A stretch of DNA of 6,319 nt from Emcibacter sp. (GTDB taxonomy: Bacteria; Pseudomonadota; Alphaproteobacteria; Sphingomonadales; Emcibacteraceae), in assembly GCA_023142175.1 (NCBI GenBank), contig JAGLJX010000299.1, positions 1 through 6,319 on the forward strand. The letters are read 5' to 3'. Under the pieces are notes generated by a model. It was not told the origin of the DNA and did no database searches. It saw only the letters and a program-made list of their open reading frames with translations. Position numbers and translations under genes: made by a program. Of the stretch, positions 1-5,298 are shown piece by piece (the first letter of the stretch is position 1; each line of letters opens with the position of its first letter).

Positions 1-469
1 TTTCCGCCTGCTCCAGTACCAGCCCCGGATAACCCAAAGCATTAATATTCCACACCTGTGTCGGCGAGAGGTTGCGTTTAATATACAGGAAATGTTGGGA
101 TGATTTTAGCTTGTTCAAAACCAGAGTACGGTTTAAATCCGGCAGAACCGCCACTATTTTATCTGCGGTTTCCTCTGGGTCTGTGATTAATCTGGGTCTC
201 ACCGCCAGTGACGGAGCCGGCAGGTTAGTTGCCATTACGATTCCGTTACGGTCTAGTATATCGACCCTTTCGCGGACAATTTCCGCATTGGCAGAATGGG
301 CCTGAACAATCTGATCTGATATATCCTCAAATAACCCAATAGACACCAGCCGCACAACCAGCACCGAAAACCCCAGAATAAAAAGAAAGAGCGGCACAAT
401 CAGCCTGTTCTTTGCCACTTCGATGGCTTCAGATTTTGCACCCTCAATATGAAGATCAGCAGATCTCAT
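1..469 (-). CDS. ftsI: FtsI (PBP3), septal peptidoglycan transpeptidase, N-terminal part, truncated by window edge
   Basis: This is the first 156 codons of the division-specific class B penicillin-binding protein, which cross-links septal peptidoglycan in the periplasm with FtsW and the FtsQLB complex. I translated the strand by hand. A short cytoplasmic N-terminus is followed by one membrane segment at about residues 23-42. A dimerisation-domain start then shows VDILDRNG (69-76), followed by MATNLPAPSLAV, and KRNLSP (131-136), as in alphaproteobacterial FtsI. The catalytic SxxK, SxN and KTG motifs lie beyond the left edge, so activity cannot be judged. The start ATG at 469 overlaps the ftsL stop (ATGA). 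A GGAG Shine-Dalgarno (complement of 477-480) sits 7 nt before the ATG, inside ftsL, implying translational coupling. A PBP2/MrdA paralogue is less likely because of the mraZ-rsmH-ftsL context. Confidence 0.93.
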   Translation of the reverse strand, partial: MRSADLHIEGAKSEAIEVAKNRLIVPLFLFILGFSVLVVRLVSIGLFEDISDQIVQAHSANAEIVRERVDILDRNGIVMATNLPAPSLAVRPRLITDPEETADKIVAVLPDLNRTLVLNKLKSSQHFLYIKRNLSPTQVWNINALGYPGLVLEQAE

Positions 470-942
470 TCACCTTCTCCCAGCTTGAGAGAAATACGGT
501 CATAAAAGCTGTTCTTTTTGATTTTCTTATTTACCCGTTTCTTTTTTACCGGATAGGATGCCAGTGCAAGCCGTTTGTTATATTTCTTTTTCTTTACTGT
601 AGGTTTTTCCTGAGGCAAAAGCATTGGAAACTCATCCACAGGATAGGATACCCGTTTAATATCTTCGCGGCCGGAAATAGCAGTTACATCATCGGCCATC
701 TGATAAGACCGTGATGGAGTAAGGGCGAGAAAACGCCGGCTTAATTTTTGCAGGCGGCTCGGTTGTGAAAGATAGGCCATTTCCGCCTTAAGCACTTTTA
801 TCGCAGCCCTATCCTTCAGTATATCCGCAGAAAGCCGCATCTTTCGAGCTTCAAGCCGTTCTGTTGTTTCTTTCAGGCTATATACGGTTCCCGCTGAAAT
901 CATCACCATCAATACAAAAAAGCTCGTAACTATCTTGATCAT
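466..942 (-). CDS. ftsL: FtsL, bitopic cell-division protein with an unusual lysine-rich C-terminal tail
   Basis: FtsL is a small single-pass protein that partners FtsB and FtsQ and activates FtsW/FtsI at the septum. The 158-residue product has a membrane segment at about residues 4-23. A charged helical, probably coiled-coil, stretch spans about 24-58. Then comes the alphaproteobacterial signature AEMAYLSQPSRLQKL (53-67) and FLALTP (71-76). In relatives I know, the signature usually reads AEWA, so Met55 replaces a tryptophan. Residues 113-143 contain 13 Lys and 2 Arg, an unusually basic tail predicted to be periplasmic. The start ATG at 942 overlaps the rsmH stop by ATGA, and a GGAG (complement of 950-953) lies 7 nt upstream. 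Identity rests on the signature plus position between rsmH and ftsI. Confidence 0.92.
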   Translation of the reverse strand: MIKIVTSFFVLMVMISAGTVYSLKETTERLEARKMRLSADILKDRAAIKVLKAEMAYLSQPSRLQKLSRRFLALTPSRSYQMADDVTAISGREDIKRVSYPVDEFPMLLPQEKPTVKKKKYNKRLALASYPVKKKRVNKKIKKNSFYDRISLKLGEGE

Positions 943-1946
943 TTTTCATCTCCGGTTTCATTTCTGGGAAAGAGGATAGCCGTTGTTCTGCTGGCCCCGC
1001 GAAGTTTCGCCGACCTGGATCTGATATTTAGTTCAATTTCCTGTTTGGAGGGTTTAACCGCTCCTTTTGCTATCATTTTGAAGGATGGCGTTTTTTCGTC
1101 TTCTTCTGCCATCGCCTGAGGTAAATGACGGGACCCCCGTGCGGCATCACCGCTTCTCTTTTTAAAGAATTTCTTGATAATTCTGTCTTCCAGCGAATGG
1201 AAAGACACTACACATAGCCGCCCGCCCGGCGCCAGAATACGCTCCGCCGCCGCCAGTCCCCTGCTCAGTTCACCCAGCTCATCATTGACATATATTCGCA
1301 AAGCCTGAAAGGTTCTGGTGGCCGGATGTATCTGCCTCTTGCCCTTGATGTAACGCTTATAGCCTACGGAATTTTCAATAATACTGGCAAGCTGGGCAGT
1401 GCGGGTTATACGGTCGTTACTGCGGGCATTTATGATAGCTTTTGCAATCCGGCGGGATTTTTTTTCTTCGCCATATTGATAGATGATGTCGGCAAGCTCG
1501 CCTTCCTCATAATCATTGACCACATCTTCTGCACTCAAGCCCTGATCACTCATACGCATACTGAGGGGGCCATCATTCTGAAAAGAGAACCCCCGTTCGG
1601 CATCATCAAACTGCATTGAGGATACCCCGATATCGAGCAGCACGCCATCCACTGATACCACACCCTGCTCACGCACCAGATCATCCATTTGGGAAAAACA
1701 CCCCGGCAGCAGATGAAACCGGCCCGTAAATTCTTCCGCCATAGCGGAGGCCGCCGTCAAAACTGTGGGGTCGCGGTCAATGGCGTAAACGGTACAGTTT
1801 GCGGCTTCCAGAAGGGCTCTACTATATCCTCCGGCACCAAACGTCCCATCAATGAATATTTCGCCGTCTCTTGGAGTAGCCATGCCTAATACCTCATCCC
1901 GCATTACGGGGAAATGACGGGGATCATGCATTGGCTCAGTCATCAC
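939..1946 (-). CDS. rsmH: RsmH (MraW), 16S rRNA m4C1402 N4-methyltransferase
   Basis: RsmH uses S-adenosylmethionine to methylate N4 of C1402 in the decoding centre of 16S rRNA. The 335-residue product is slightly longer than a typical family member. It shows the SAM-binding loop DGTFGAGGYS (33-42), the acidic AIDRD (55-59), DIGVSSMQ (105-112) and GPLSMRM (126-132). Towards the C-terminus are VVSFHSLEDRIIKKFF and the closing RSRSAKLR. The start is ambiguous. GTG at 1946 has GAGGGGG seven nucleotides upstream, an ideal spacing, and lies 2 nt after the mraZ stop. ATG at 1943 and ATG at 1931 are in-frame alternatives that would remove 1 or 5 residues. The gene is coupled downstream to ftsL by an ATGA overlap. 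Confidence 0.97.
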   Translation of the reverse strand: MMTEPMHDPRHFPVMRDEVLGMATPRDGEIFIDGTFGAGGYSRALLEAANCTVYAIDRDPTVLTAASAMAEEFTGRFHLLPGCFSQMDDLVREQGVVSVDGVLLDIGVSSMQFDDAERGFSFQNDGPLSMRMSDQGLSAEDVVNDYEEGELADIIYQYGEEKKSRRIAKAIINARSNDRITRTAQLASIIENSVGYKRYIKGKRQIHPATRTFQALRIYVNDELGELSRGLAAAERILAPGGRLCVVSFHSLEDRIIKKFFKKRSGDAARGSRHLPQAMAEEDEKTPSFKMIAKGAVKPSKQEIELNIRSRSAKLRGASRTTAILFPRNETGDEK

Positions 1947-1948
1947 AT

Positions 1949-2365
1949 CTATGCCCCCTCATTCTGAGGCAACGCGATATCATATTCTTCGGGTGACCAA
2001 ATCTGGAAAGTACGACCAAGACCAACGAATAACGCCCGGTCCGTAATAGCTGCATGGCGGATGAATTCCTGTGGCAAAACAATGCGACCATCGGAATCGC
2101 AGGAAATAGCCATACTTCTGGACAGAATTTTAGCCGCCGGCTCCTGTGTCAGAGTTGGCGTAGTCAGCATATCAAAATTATTCAGCCGCTCTGCGATATC
2201 CTCAAGATATAAATAATCAAAACCTTCAATCGCGTTGCTGACCAGAGAGGGGAAAACGGCTATGGCCTGATCGTCGCCGGGCAAAGTCGAACGGAAAGAC
2301 GCAGGTACGGAAACCCGACCTTTCTTATCTACCCTGTTAATGTATGTCGACGTAAATAATGGCAT
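1949..2365 (-). CDS. mraZ: MraZ, AbrB/SpoVT-fold transcriptional regulator of the dcw cluster
   Basis: MraZ forms a ring-shaped oligomer that binds repeated TGGG-type boxes and represses its own operon in E. coli. I choose ATG at 2365, giving 138 residues that begin MPLFTSTYINRVDKKGRVSV, the family's usual N-terminus. An open frame extends to a TTG at 2380, but that stretch contains the likely ribosome binding site (GGGG, complement of 2372-2375, six nucleotides before the ATG). Two swapped-hairpin AbrB-like halves are visible. The first has DKKGRVSVP (13-21). The second has DSDGRIVLP (90-98), followed by the conserved-looking VGLGRTFQIWSPEEY near the C-terminus. The gene heads the mraZ-rsmH-ftsL-ftsI operon and lies about 70 bp downstream of a matching box array. 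Confidence 0.96.
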   Translation of the reverse strand: MPLFTSTYINRVDKKGRVSVPASFRSTLPGDDQAIAVFPSLVSNAIEGFDYLYLEDIAERLNNFDMLTTPTLTQEPAAKILSRSMAISCDSDGRIVLPQEFIRHAAITDRALFVGLGRTFQIWSPEEYDIALPQNEGA

Positions 2366-2437
2366 TACCAGCCCCAGCAAGTAGTTATTTCTATTTATTA
2401 TTGAAGAGTATCCCTATTTTACCCTTCACACGCCCCC

Positions 2438-2484
2438 ATGGAATAACATGGGAAAGCATGGGTAGTCAATGGGATTTTATGGTA
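2438..2484 (+). promoter_or_regulatory. Probable MraZ operator: five phased ATGG(G) boxes
   Basis: Five ATGG-containing units begin at 2438, 2448, 2458, 2469 and 2479. They read ATGGA, ATGGG, ATGGG, ATGGG and ATGGT, with periods of 10, 10, 11 and 10 bp, so all face about the same side of the helix. The three central units match the TGGGN boxes with 5-nt spacers known as MraZ targets in E. coli. The boxes read on the plus strand, opposite to mraZ transcription. They overlap the candidate -10 (2474-2479) and the inferred transcription start, which fits autorepression. That MraZ binds here is inference from motif and position. Confidence 0.72.
2474..2479 (-). promoter_or_regulatory. Candidate -10 element of the mraZ operon promoter
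   Basis: The minus strand reads TAAAAT, five of six matches to the sigma-70 -10 consensus. There is no good -35 hexamer; the CtrA box occupies that area, as in activator-dependent promoters. The start of transcription would fall near 2467, giving a leader of about 100 nt before mraZ. A second TAAAAT on the same strand (2416-2421) is an alternative but also lacks a -35. TTGACT (minus strand, 2469-2464) has no convincing -10 at the right distance. Confidence 0.4.
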
Positions 2485-2495
2485 CAGAGTAGTGA

Positions 2496-2510
2496 TTAAC
2501 AGGTCGTTAA
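2496..2510 (-). promoter_or_regulatory. CtrA box (TTAA-N7-TTAA) upstream of mraZ
   Basis: TTAA at 2496-2499 and TTAA at 2507-2510 are separated by exactly seven bases, a full match to the core recognition motif of the alphaproteobacterial cell-cycle regulator CtrA. On the minus strand the second TTAA ends 16 nt before position 2479, where a TAAAAT -10 hexamer begins after a gap of 16 bases counted from 2495 to 2480. The box therefore covers the -35 region of a putative mraZ promoter. Such short motifs occur by chance, so position is the main support. Confidence 0.55.
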
Positions 2511-2665
2511 TAGCCCCTGCCATGTTAGTTTATGTCTTATATTGCAATAGCTTAAGATGCGACACCCCCTCTATCTCCCTCTTTTGGGAAATAGAAAAAA
2601 TACTTTAGCCAAATAAAAAAAATCAAAAGGAAATGGTGTTTTCTGGGGATTCGTCTCATTTAACC
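2511..2665. other. Non-coding stretch between the CtrA box and the terminator
   Basis: This is part of the roughly 420-nt gene-free interval between mraZ and the first PilZ gene. It is AT-rich with several A runs. It contains an imperfect hairpin (CTAT and TCCC with GGGA and ATAG, about 2570-2593) that is followed by A rather than T on the plus strand. A GATTC (2648-2652) is present, matching the GANTC motif methylated by CcrM in many Alphaproteobacteria. I see no open frame with a ribosome binding site and no recognisable RNA gene. Confidence 0.35.
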
Positions 2666-2692
2666 AAAAAGACTCGGCCAAACAGCCTGAGT
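2666..2692 (-). terminator. Rho-independent terminator between the PilZ gene and mraZ
   Basis: On the minus strand ACTC and GGC, separated by one bulged A, pair with GCC and GAGT around the six-base loop TGTTTG, giving a seven-pair stem. It is followed after one C by five T. It lies about 90 nt downstream of the PilZ stop at 2783 and well upstream of the mraZ promoter. It would therefore end PilZ transcription and insulate the division operon. Confidence 0.6.
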
Positions 2693-2731
2693 TAATAATA
2701 ACCCAGCCAACAATAAAGCGTCGTTCACAAA

Positions 2732-2750
2732 CCATATCTCAACGATATGG
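2732..2750. repeat. Seven-bp perfect inverted repeat (hairpin) in the PilZ 3' region
   Basis: CCATATC (2732-2738) and GATATGG (2744-2750) form a perfect inverted repeat around a five-base loop. On the minus strand it is followed by TTTG, so it could be a weak upstream stem in the PilZ transcript's 3' untranslated region. It has no long T run and I do not call it a terminator by itself. Confidence 0.4.
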
Positions 2751-2782
2751 CACATTCTGATAATACTAGGTGAAAAGAGAGT

Positions 2783-3106
2783 TTATACTCTTGGCAGTCG
2801 CGCCCCTATGGTGCCGAGCGCCTTTGCCACGCGTTGTGGGGATAATGAAAACTCAAGCCCGATAAAGCCGTCTCTGGCCCAAGCGACCCTAGCCGGAATA
2901 TGCGGGCTGTCCTTCACCATCAACCATACTTCACATTCTGTCTCTAAGGGAAGGGCAAGTTTAACCTTGATGCCATTAAGTGACAAGTCATGTGCTACGC
3001 ACTTAAATTCATAATCCCCCGTATCAAGCATGGCTTTCAACAACACGGGCTGCCGCGTGATCTGCCTGCGGGATTCTTCTCTCAATTCTTTATTGGCCTT
3101 ACTCAT
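2783..3106 (-). CDS. Single-domain PilZ protein, probable cyclic di-GMP receptor (first of two)
   Basis: The 107-residue product is one PilZ domain with no enzyme or membrane segment, so it is probably a cytosolic adaptor binding cyclic di-GMP. The two hallmark motifs are intact: RxxxR as RRQITR with R14 and R18, and DxSxxG as DLSLNG (40-45). Its C-terminal half, RVAWARDGFIGLEF then SPQRV, closely resembles the neighbouring PilZ gene, marking the pair as paralogues. The start ATG at 3106 has only a weak GGA about 9 nt upstream. The stop codon lies in the loop of a small 5-bp stem (2778-2791) followed by TTTT on the minus strand. A promoter and a flanking terminator suggest a monocistronic unit. 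The output pathway (motility, polysaccharide, cell cycle) cannot be told. Confidence 0.85.
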   Translation of the reverse strand: MSKANKELREESRRQITRQPVLLKAMLDTGDYEFKCVAHDLSLNGIKVKLALPLETECEVWLMVKDSPHIPARVAWARDGFIGLEFSLSPQRVAKALGTIGARLPRV

Positions 3107-3149
3107 ACAATTAATCCAATTTTGTCAATGACAGTGAAAACAATTGTGA

Positions 3150-3179
3150 ACTATAGCGCAAAATACATAAAAATTGCAA
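3150..3179 (-). promoter_or_regulatory. Candidate sigma-70 promoter for the first PilZ gene
   Basis: On the minus strand TTGCAA (complement of 3174-3179, four of six matches) is followed after 18 bp by TATAGT (complement of 3150-3155, five of six). Transcription would begin near 3143, leaving a leader of about 37 nt before the ATG at 3106. The surrounding DNA is very AT-rich, so chance matches are possible. Confidence 0.4.
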
Positions 3180-3224
3180 ATAACTAATATTAGGGAAATT
3201 ACCTACATAAAATTAATTAGTCAC

Positions 3225-3255
3225 AAAAAAAGCGGTACATCATGTTCTGCACCGC
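3225..3255 (-). terminator. Strong rho-independent terminator after the second PilZ gene
   Basis: On the minus strand GCGGTGC pairs with GTACCGC (six Watson-Crick pairs and one G-T) around a ten-base loop and is followed directly by seven T. It lies about 40 nt downstream of the stop at 3293. It separates the two PilZ genes into different transcripts. Confidence 0.85.
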
Positions 3256-3263
3256 ACTCTAAC

Positions 3264-3277
3264 AGGGGTAGACCCCT
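3264..3277. repeat. Small GC-rich hairpin in the second PilZ gene's 3' untranslated region
   Basis: AGGGG (3264-3268) and CCCCT (3273-3277) form a perfect five-bp stem with a four-base loop. It lies between the PilZ stop and the strong terminator. It has no T run, and may simply help stabilise the 3' end of the transcript. Confidence 0.4.
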
Positions 3278-3292
3278 CACCTGAGAAAGATA

Positions 3293-3625
3293 TTAACTTA
3301 ACCCACTGGCCATAACACCCAGTCCCACTTTCACTCTTTCGGGACTCTCAATAAACCGTAACCCCATGAAACCATCCGCTGTCCATATCACTCTTGCGGC
3401 CTGTTTTAATTTGTTTCTCATCTGTATTAAAACACTTGTGCCACTTTTGATCGGGATATCGACCTTCAACCGAATACCCCCCAGTGAAACATCATAAGCG
3501 GTGCAATCAAAATAAAATCCGTCAACTTTTATTGTTGCCGTTTGAACAACAGTTTTTCTGTTGTGCTTGCGCATGGAGCTTAGTATAGACCTAACCCCTA
3601 CACCGGATTTTTCTTCATTTCTCAT
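3293..3625 (-). CDS. Single-domain PilZ protein, probable cyclic di-GMP receptor (second of two)
   Basis: The 110-residue product is a lone PilZ domain. RKHNR (19-23) supplies the RxxxR arginines and DVSLGG (45-50) the DxSxxG motif, so ligand binding is likely. The C-terminal half RVIWTADGFMGLRF then SPERV parallels the adjacent PilZ gene, including W, DGF, GL, F and SP-RV at matching positions. The proteins differ more at the N-terminus. The ATG at 3625 has a poor ribosome binding site. ATG at 3574 (Met18) would put the RxxxR motif right at the N-terminus and give 93 residues, so the first 17 residues are uncertain. The gene lies about 180 nt downstream of the helicase on the same strand and is followed by a strong terminator. 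No partner gene (GGDEF, EAL, flagellar or cellulose) is visible. Confidence 0.85.
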   Translation of the reverse strand: MRNEEKSGVGVRSILSSMRKHNRKTVVQTATIKVDGFYFDCTAYDVSLGGIRLKVDIPIKSGTSVLIQMRNKLKQAARVIWTADGFMGLRFIESPERVKVGLGVMASGLS

Positions 3626-3646
3626 CGCTTACTGCCATTTATTTTC

Positions 3647-3675
3647 TTTATAGCATGAAACGAGATAATTGTATA
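3647..3675 (-). promoter_or_regulatory. Weak candidate promoter for the second PilZ gene
   Basis: On the minus strand TATACA (complement of 3670-3675, four of six -35 matches) precedes TATAAA (complement of 3647-3652, five of six -10 matches) with a 17-bp spacer. The start would be near 3640, about 15 nt before the ATG at 3625, or a longer leader if Met18 is the true start. The region is AT-rich, so this is tentative. Confidence 0.3.
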
Positions 3676-3806
3676 TTAGAACCCTTAATAAATGTTAAAA
3701 TTGTATCTAATATTCCTGCGCCAGCTGACTTTGGTTTAATCATTTTGCTTCACGTATTGCGATCAAATTCTCAATCAACCAGATTTTTTAACTCCCCTGT
3801 GGGTTT

Positions 3807-5135
3807 TTAACCTGACCGCTGTTTTGACGAACGGCCTTTTCGTTGATTTCCCCCAGACTTGGCACCGTGGGGCTTGGGCTGATTCAGACGGCGGTTGGGC
3901 TTGTGTTTGCCGGAATTAGAACGGCGTCTTGGAGCATCTCTTCGCCCGGTCCCTTTTGCATCGTCTTCTGTGCCACTGTGGGCGGGGCCTTCAGCACCTT
4001 CAAAATGATAGGGGTGTTCTACCAACAAGGGGACTTTCTGGCGAATAATTTTTTCAATGTCCCGCAAATAACCGCGTTCTTCATGATCGCAAAATGAAAG
4101 CGATATGCCTGTGGCACCTGCCCGCGCCGTCCGGCCAATACGATGGACATAACTTTCCGGTTCATTGGGCAGATCAAAGTTAATCACATGAGTCACCCCA
4201 TCCACATCAATCCCCCGTGCGGCCACATCTGTCGCCACCAGGGCTCTGATCTGGCCGGAACGAAATTCGTTGAGCGCCTTTTGGCGGGCGTTCTGGGATT
4301 TATTGCCGTGAATGGCACCAGACGTAATCCCCAGCTTATCAAGATGTTTCGCCACCCGGTTGGCACCATGCTTGGTCCGGGTAAAAACCAGCACCCGTTT
4401 AATATCCTCATCCTTGAGCATATGAATGAGCAGGTCACGTTTTCGGGTCTTGGGTACCATGAGCACATGCTGCTCAACCTTTTCCGCAGTGGTGGCCCCC
4501 GGCGCGACCTCGATACGGGTCGGATTGTGCAATATTGTCTTGGCCAGCGTTTCAACAGTTCTTGGCATGGTAGCAGAAAACATAAGTGTCTGGCGTACCT
4601 TCGGCAGATAGGCAAGTATCTTTTTAATATCGCGGATAAAGCCCATATCGAGCATCCGGTCTGCCTCATCAAGCACAAGAAATTCTACCTGCCCCAAATC
4701 AATATGCCGCTGATTGGTCAAATCAAGCAAACGCCCCGGTGTGGCAATCAGTATATCAACACCCGGCATCATAGATTTGATTTGCGGCTTGGACGATGCA
4801 CCGCCATAAACCAGCGCGATACGCAGATGCAAATATTTAGCATAGGCCTTAACATTTTCGGCAATCTGAACTGCCAATTCACGGGTCGGGGCCAATATCA
4901 GGGATCGGGCAACCTTGGGATTGCGCTTGCCCTCGCCTTTCAACAGCATCTGGATAATCGGCAGGGAAAAGCCCGCCGTTTTGCCAGTTCCAGTCTGAGC
5001 AACCGCAATCAGATCTTTTCCCTCAAGCACGTTGGGGATTGCCTGACTTTGAATGGGGGTCATCTCTGTATATCCCCCTTCTTCCACAGCACGAAGGATG
5101 GCTTCCCGTAGACCGAGTTCCGCAAATTTACTCAT
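3807..5135 (-). CDS. rhlE: DEAD-box ATP-dependent RNA helicase, RhlE type
   Basis: This 442-residue cytosolic protein unwinds short RNA duplexes using ATP and probably acts in ribosome assembly, RNA decay or cold adaptation. All core motifs are present in order: Phe4 and Q motif TPIQSQAIP (26-34), motif I AQTGTGKT (46-53), PTREL (83-87), TPGR (132-135), DEAD (156-159), SAT (187-189), TDVAARGID (302-310) and HRIGRTAR (331-338). From about residue 372 a disordered tail rich in Arg, Lys, Gly, Ser and Asn follows, typical of RhlE-like proteins and probably an RNA-binding extension. The start ATG at 5135 gives the expected MSKFAELGL opening, with a distant GGA about 11 nt upstream. I see no clear terminator after the stop. 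Assignment to RhlE rather than another DEAD-box subgroup rests on overall look. Confidence 0.93.
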   Translation of the reverse strand: MSKFAELGLREAILRAVEEGGYTEMTPIQSQAIPNVLEGKDLIAVAQTGTGKTAGFSLPIIQMLLKGEGKRNPKVARSLILAPTRELAVQIAENVKAYAKYLHLRIALVYGGASSKPQIKSMMPGVDILIATPGRLLDLTNQRHIDLGQVEFLVLDEADRMLDMGFIRDIKKILAYLPKVRQTLMFSATMPRTVETLAKTILHNPTRIEVAPGATTAEKVEQHVLMVPKTRKRDLLIHMLKDEDIKRVLVFTRTKHGANRVAKHLDKLGITSGAIHGNKSQNARQKALNEFRSGQIRALVATDVAARGIDVDGVTHVINFDLPNEPESYVHRIGRTARAGATGISLSFCDHEERGYLRDIEKIIRQKVPLLVEHPYHFEGAEGPAHSGTEDDAKGTGRRDAPRRRSNSGKHKPNRRLNQPKPHGAKSGGNQRKGRSSKQRSG

Positions 5136-5169
5136 TTTGTATATTTTCCAGTTATTAGATTAGTAACGC

Positions 5170-5199
5170 ATAATCTTGATGCATACCATTGACATGCAA
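5170..5199 (-). promoter_or_regulatory. Weak candidate promoter for the DEAD-box helicase
   Basis: On the minus strand TTGCAT (complement of 5194-5199) and GATTAT (complement of 5170-5175, four of six matches) are 18 bp apart. They would start transcription near 5163, about 28 nt before the ATG. The -35 match is poor. Confidence 0.22.
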
Positions 5200-5200
5200 G

Positions 5201-5212
5201 CGTATATATACG
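5201..5212. repeat. 12-bp perfect palindrome in the divergent intergenic region
   Basis: CGTATATATACG is a perfect two-fold palindrome located between the divergently read helicase and transporter genes. It lies 8 nt before an alternative ATG (5221) of the transporter. It could be an operator half-site pair for a dimeric regulator, but the alternating TA core also makes a chance palindrome fairly easy. No regulator gene is adjacent. Confidence 0.4.
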
Positions 5213-5298
5213 AGGTAATCATGGGTGGCAAGCGTCCTTCACCATCTAATAAGTATTTGTGGGGCATATTTTGCACATCAATAAGGCGGGATAAATTT

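Noticed and set aside
412..714. Plus-strand open frame opposite ftsL and the ftsI start
   Set aside because: It is antisense to recognised genes. Its hydrophobic, aromatic-rich translation comes from reading the lysine-rich ftsL codons backwards.
2366..2380. TTG start at 2380 for a longer MraZ
   Set aside because: The five extra codons contain the GGGG ribosome binding site for ATG 2365, and family members start at the MPLF-type position.
2570..2600. Imperfect hairpin near 2570-2593 as a terminator
   Set aside because: It is followed by A on the plus strand and by G-rich DNA on the minus strand, so it lacks the needed U tract in either direction.
3686..3699. TTAA-N6-TTAA upstream of the second PilZ gene as a CtrA box
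   Set aside because: The spacer is six, not seven, and the region is AT-rich, so a chance match is likely.
3788..3810. CCC/GGG stem with T run after the helicase stop
   Set aside because: The stem is only about three pairs and the T run follows on the plus strand, where no gene ends. It cannot terminate the minus-strand helicase transcript.
4193..4678. Minus-strand open frame inside the helicase gene in another frame
   Set aside because: It is an overlapping shadow with unusual Trp, Arg and Cys content and no ribosome binding site; the helicase frame explains the DNA.
4143..5111. Long plus-strand open frame (322 codons) opposite the helicase gene
   Set aside because: It is antisense to a full-length DEAD-box protein with every motif intact, has no recognisable domain and a composition typical of a reverse-frame shadow.
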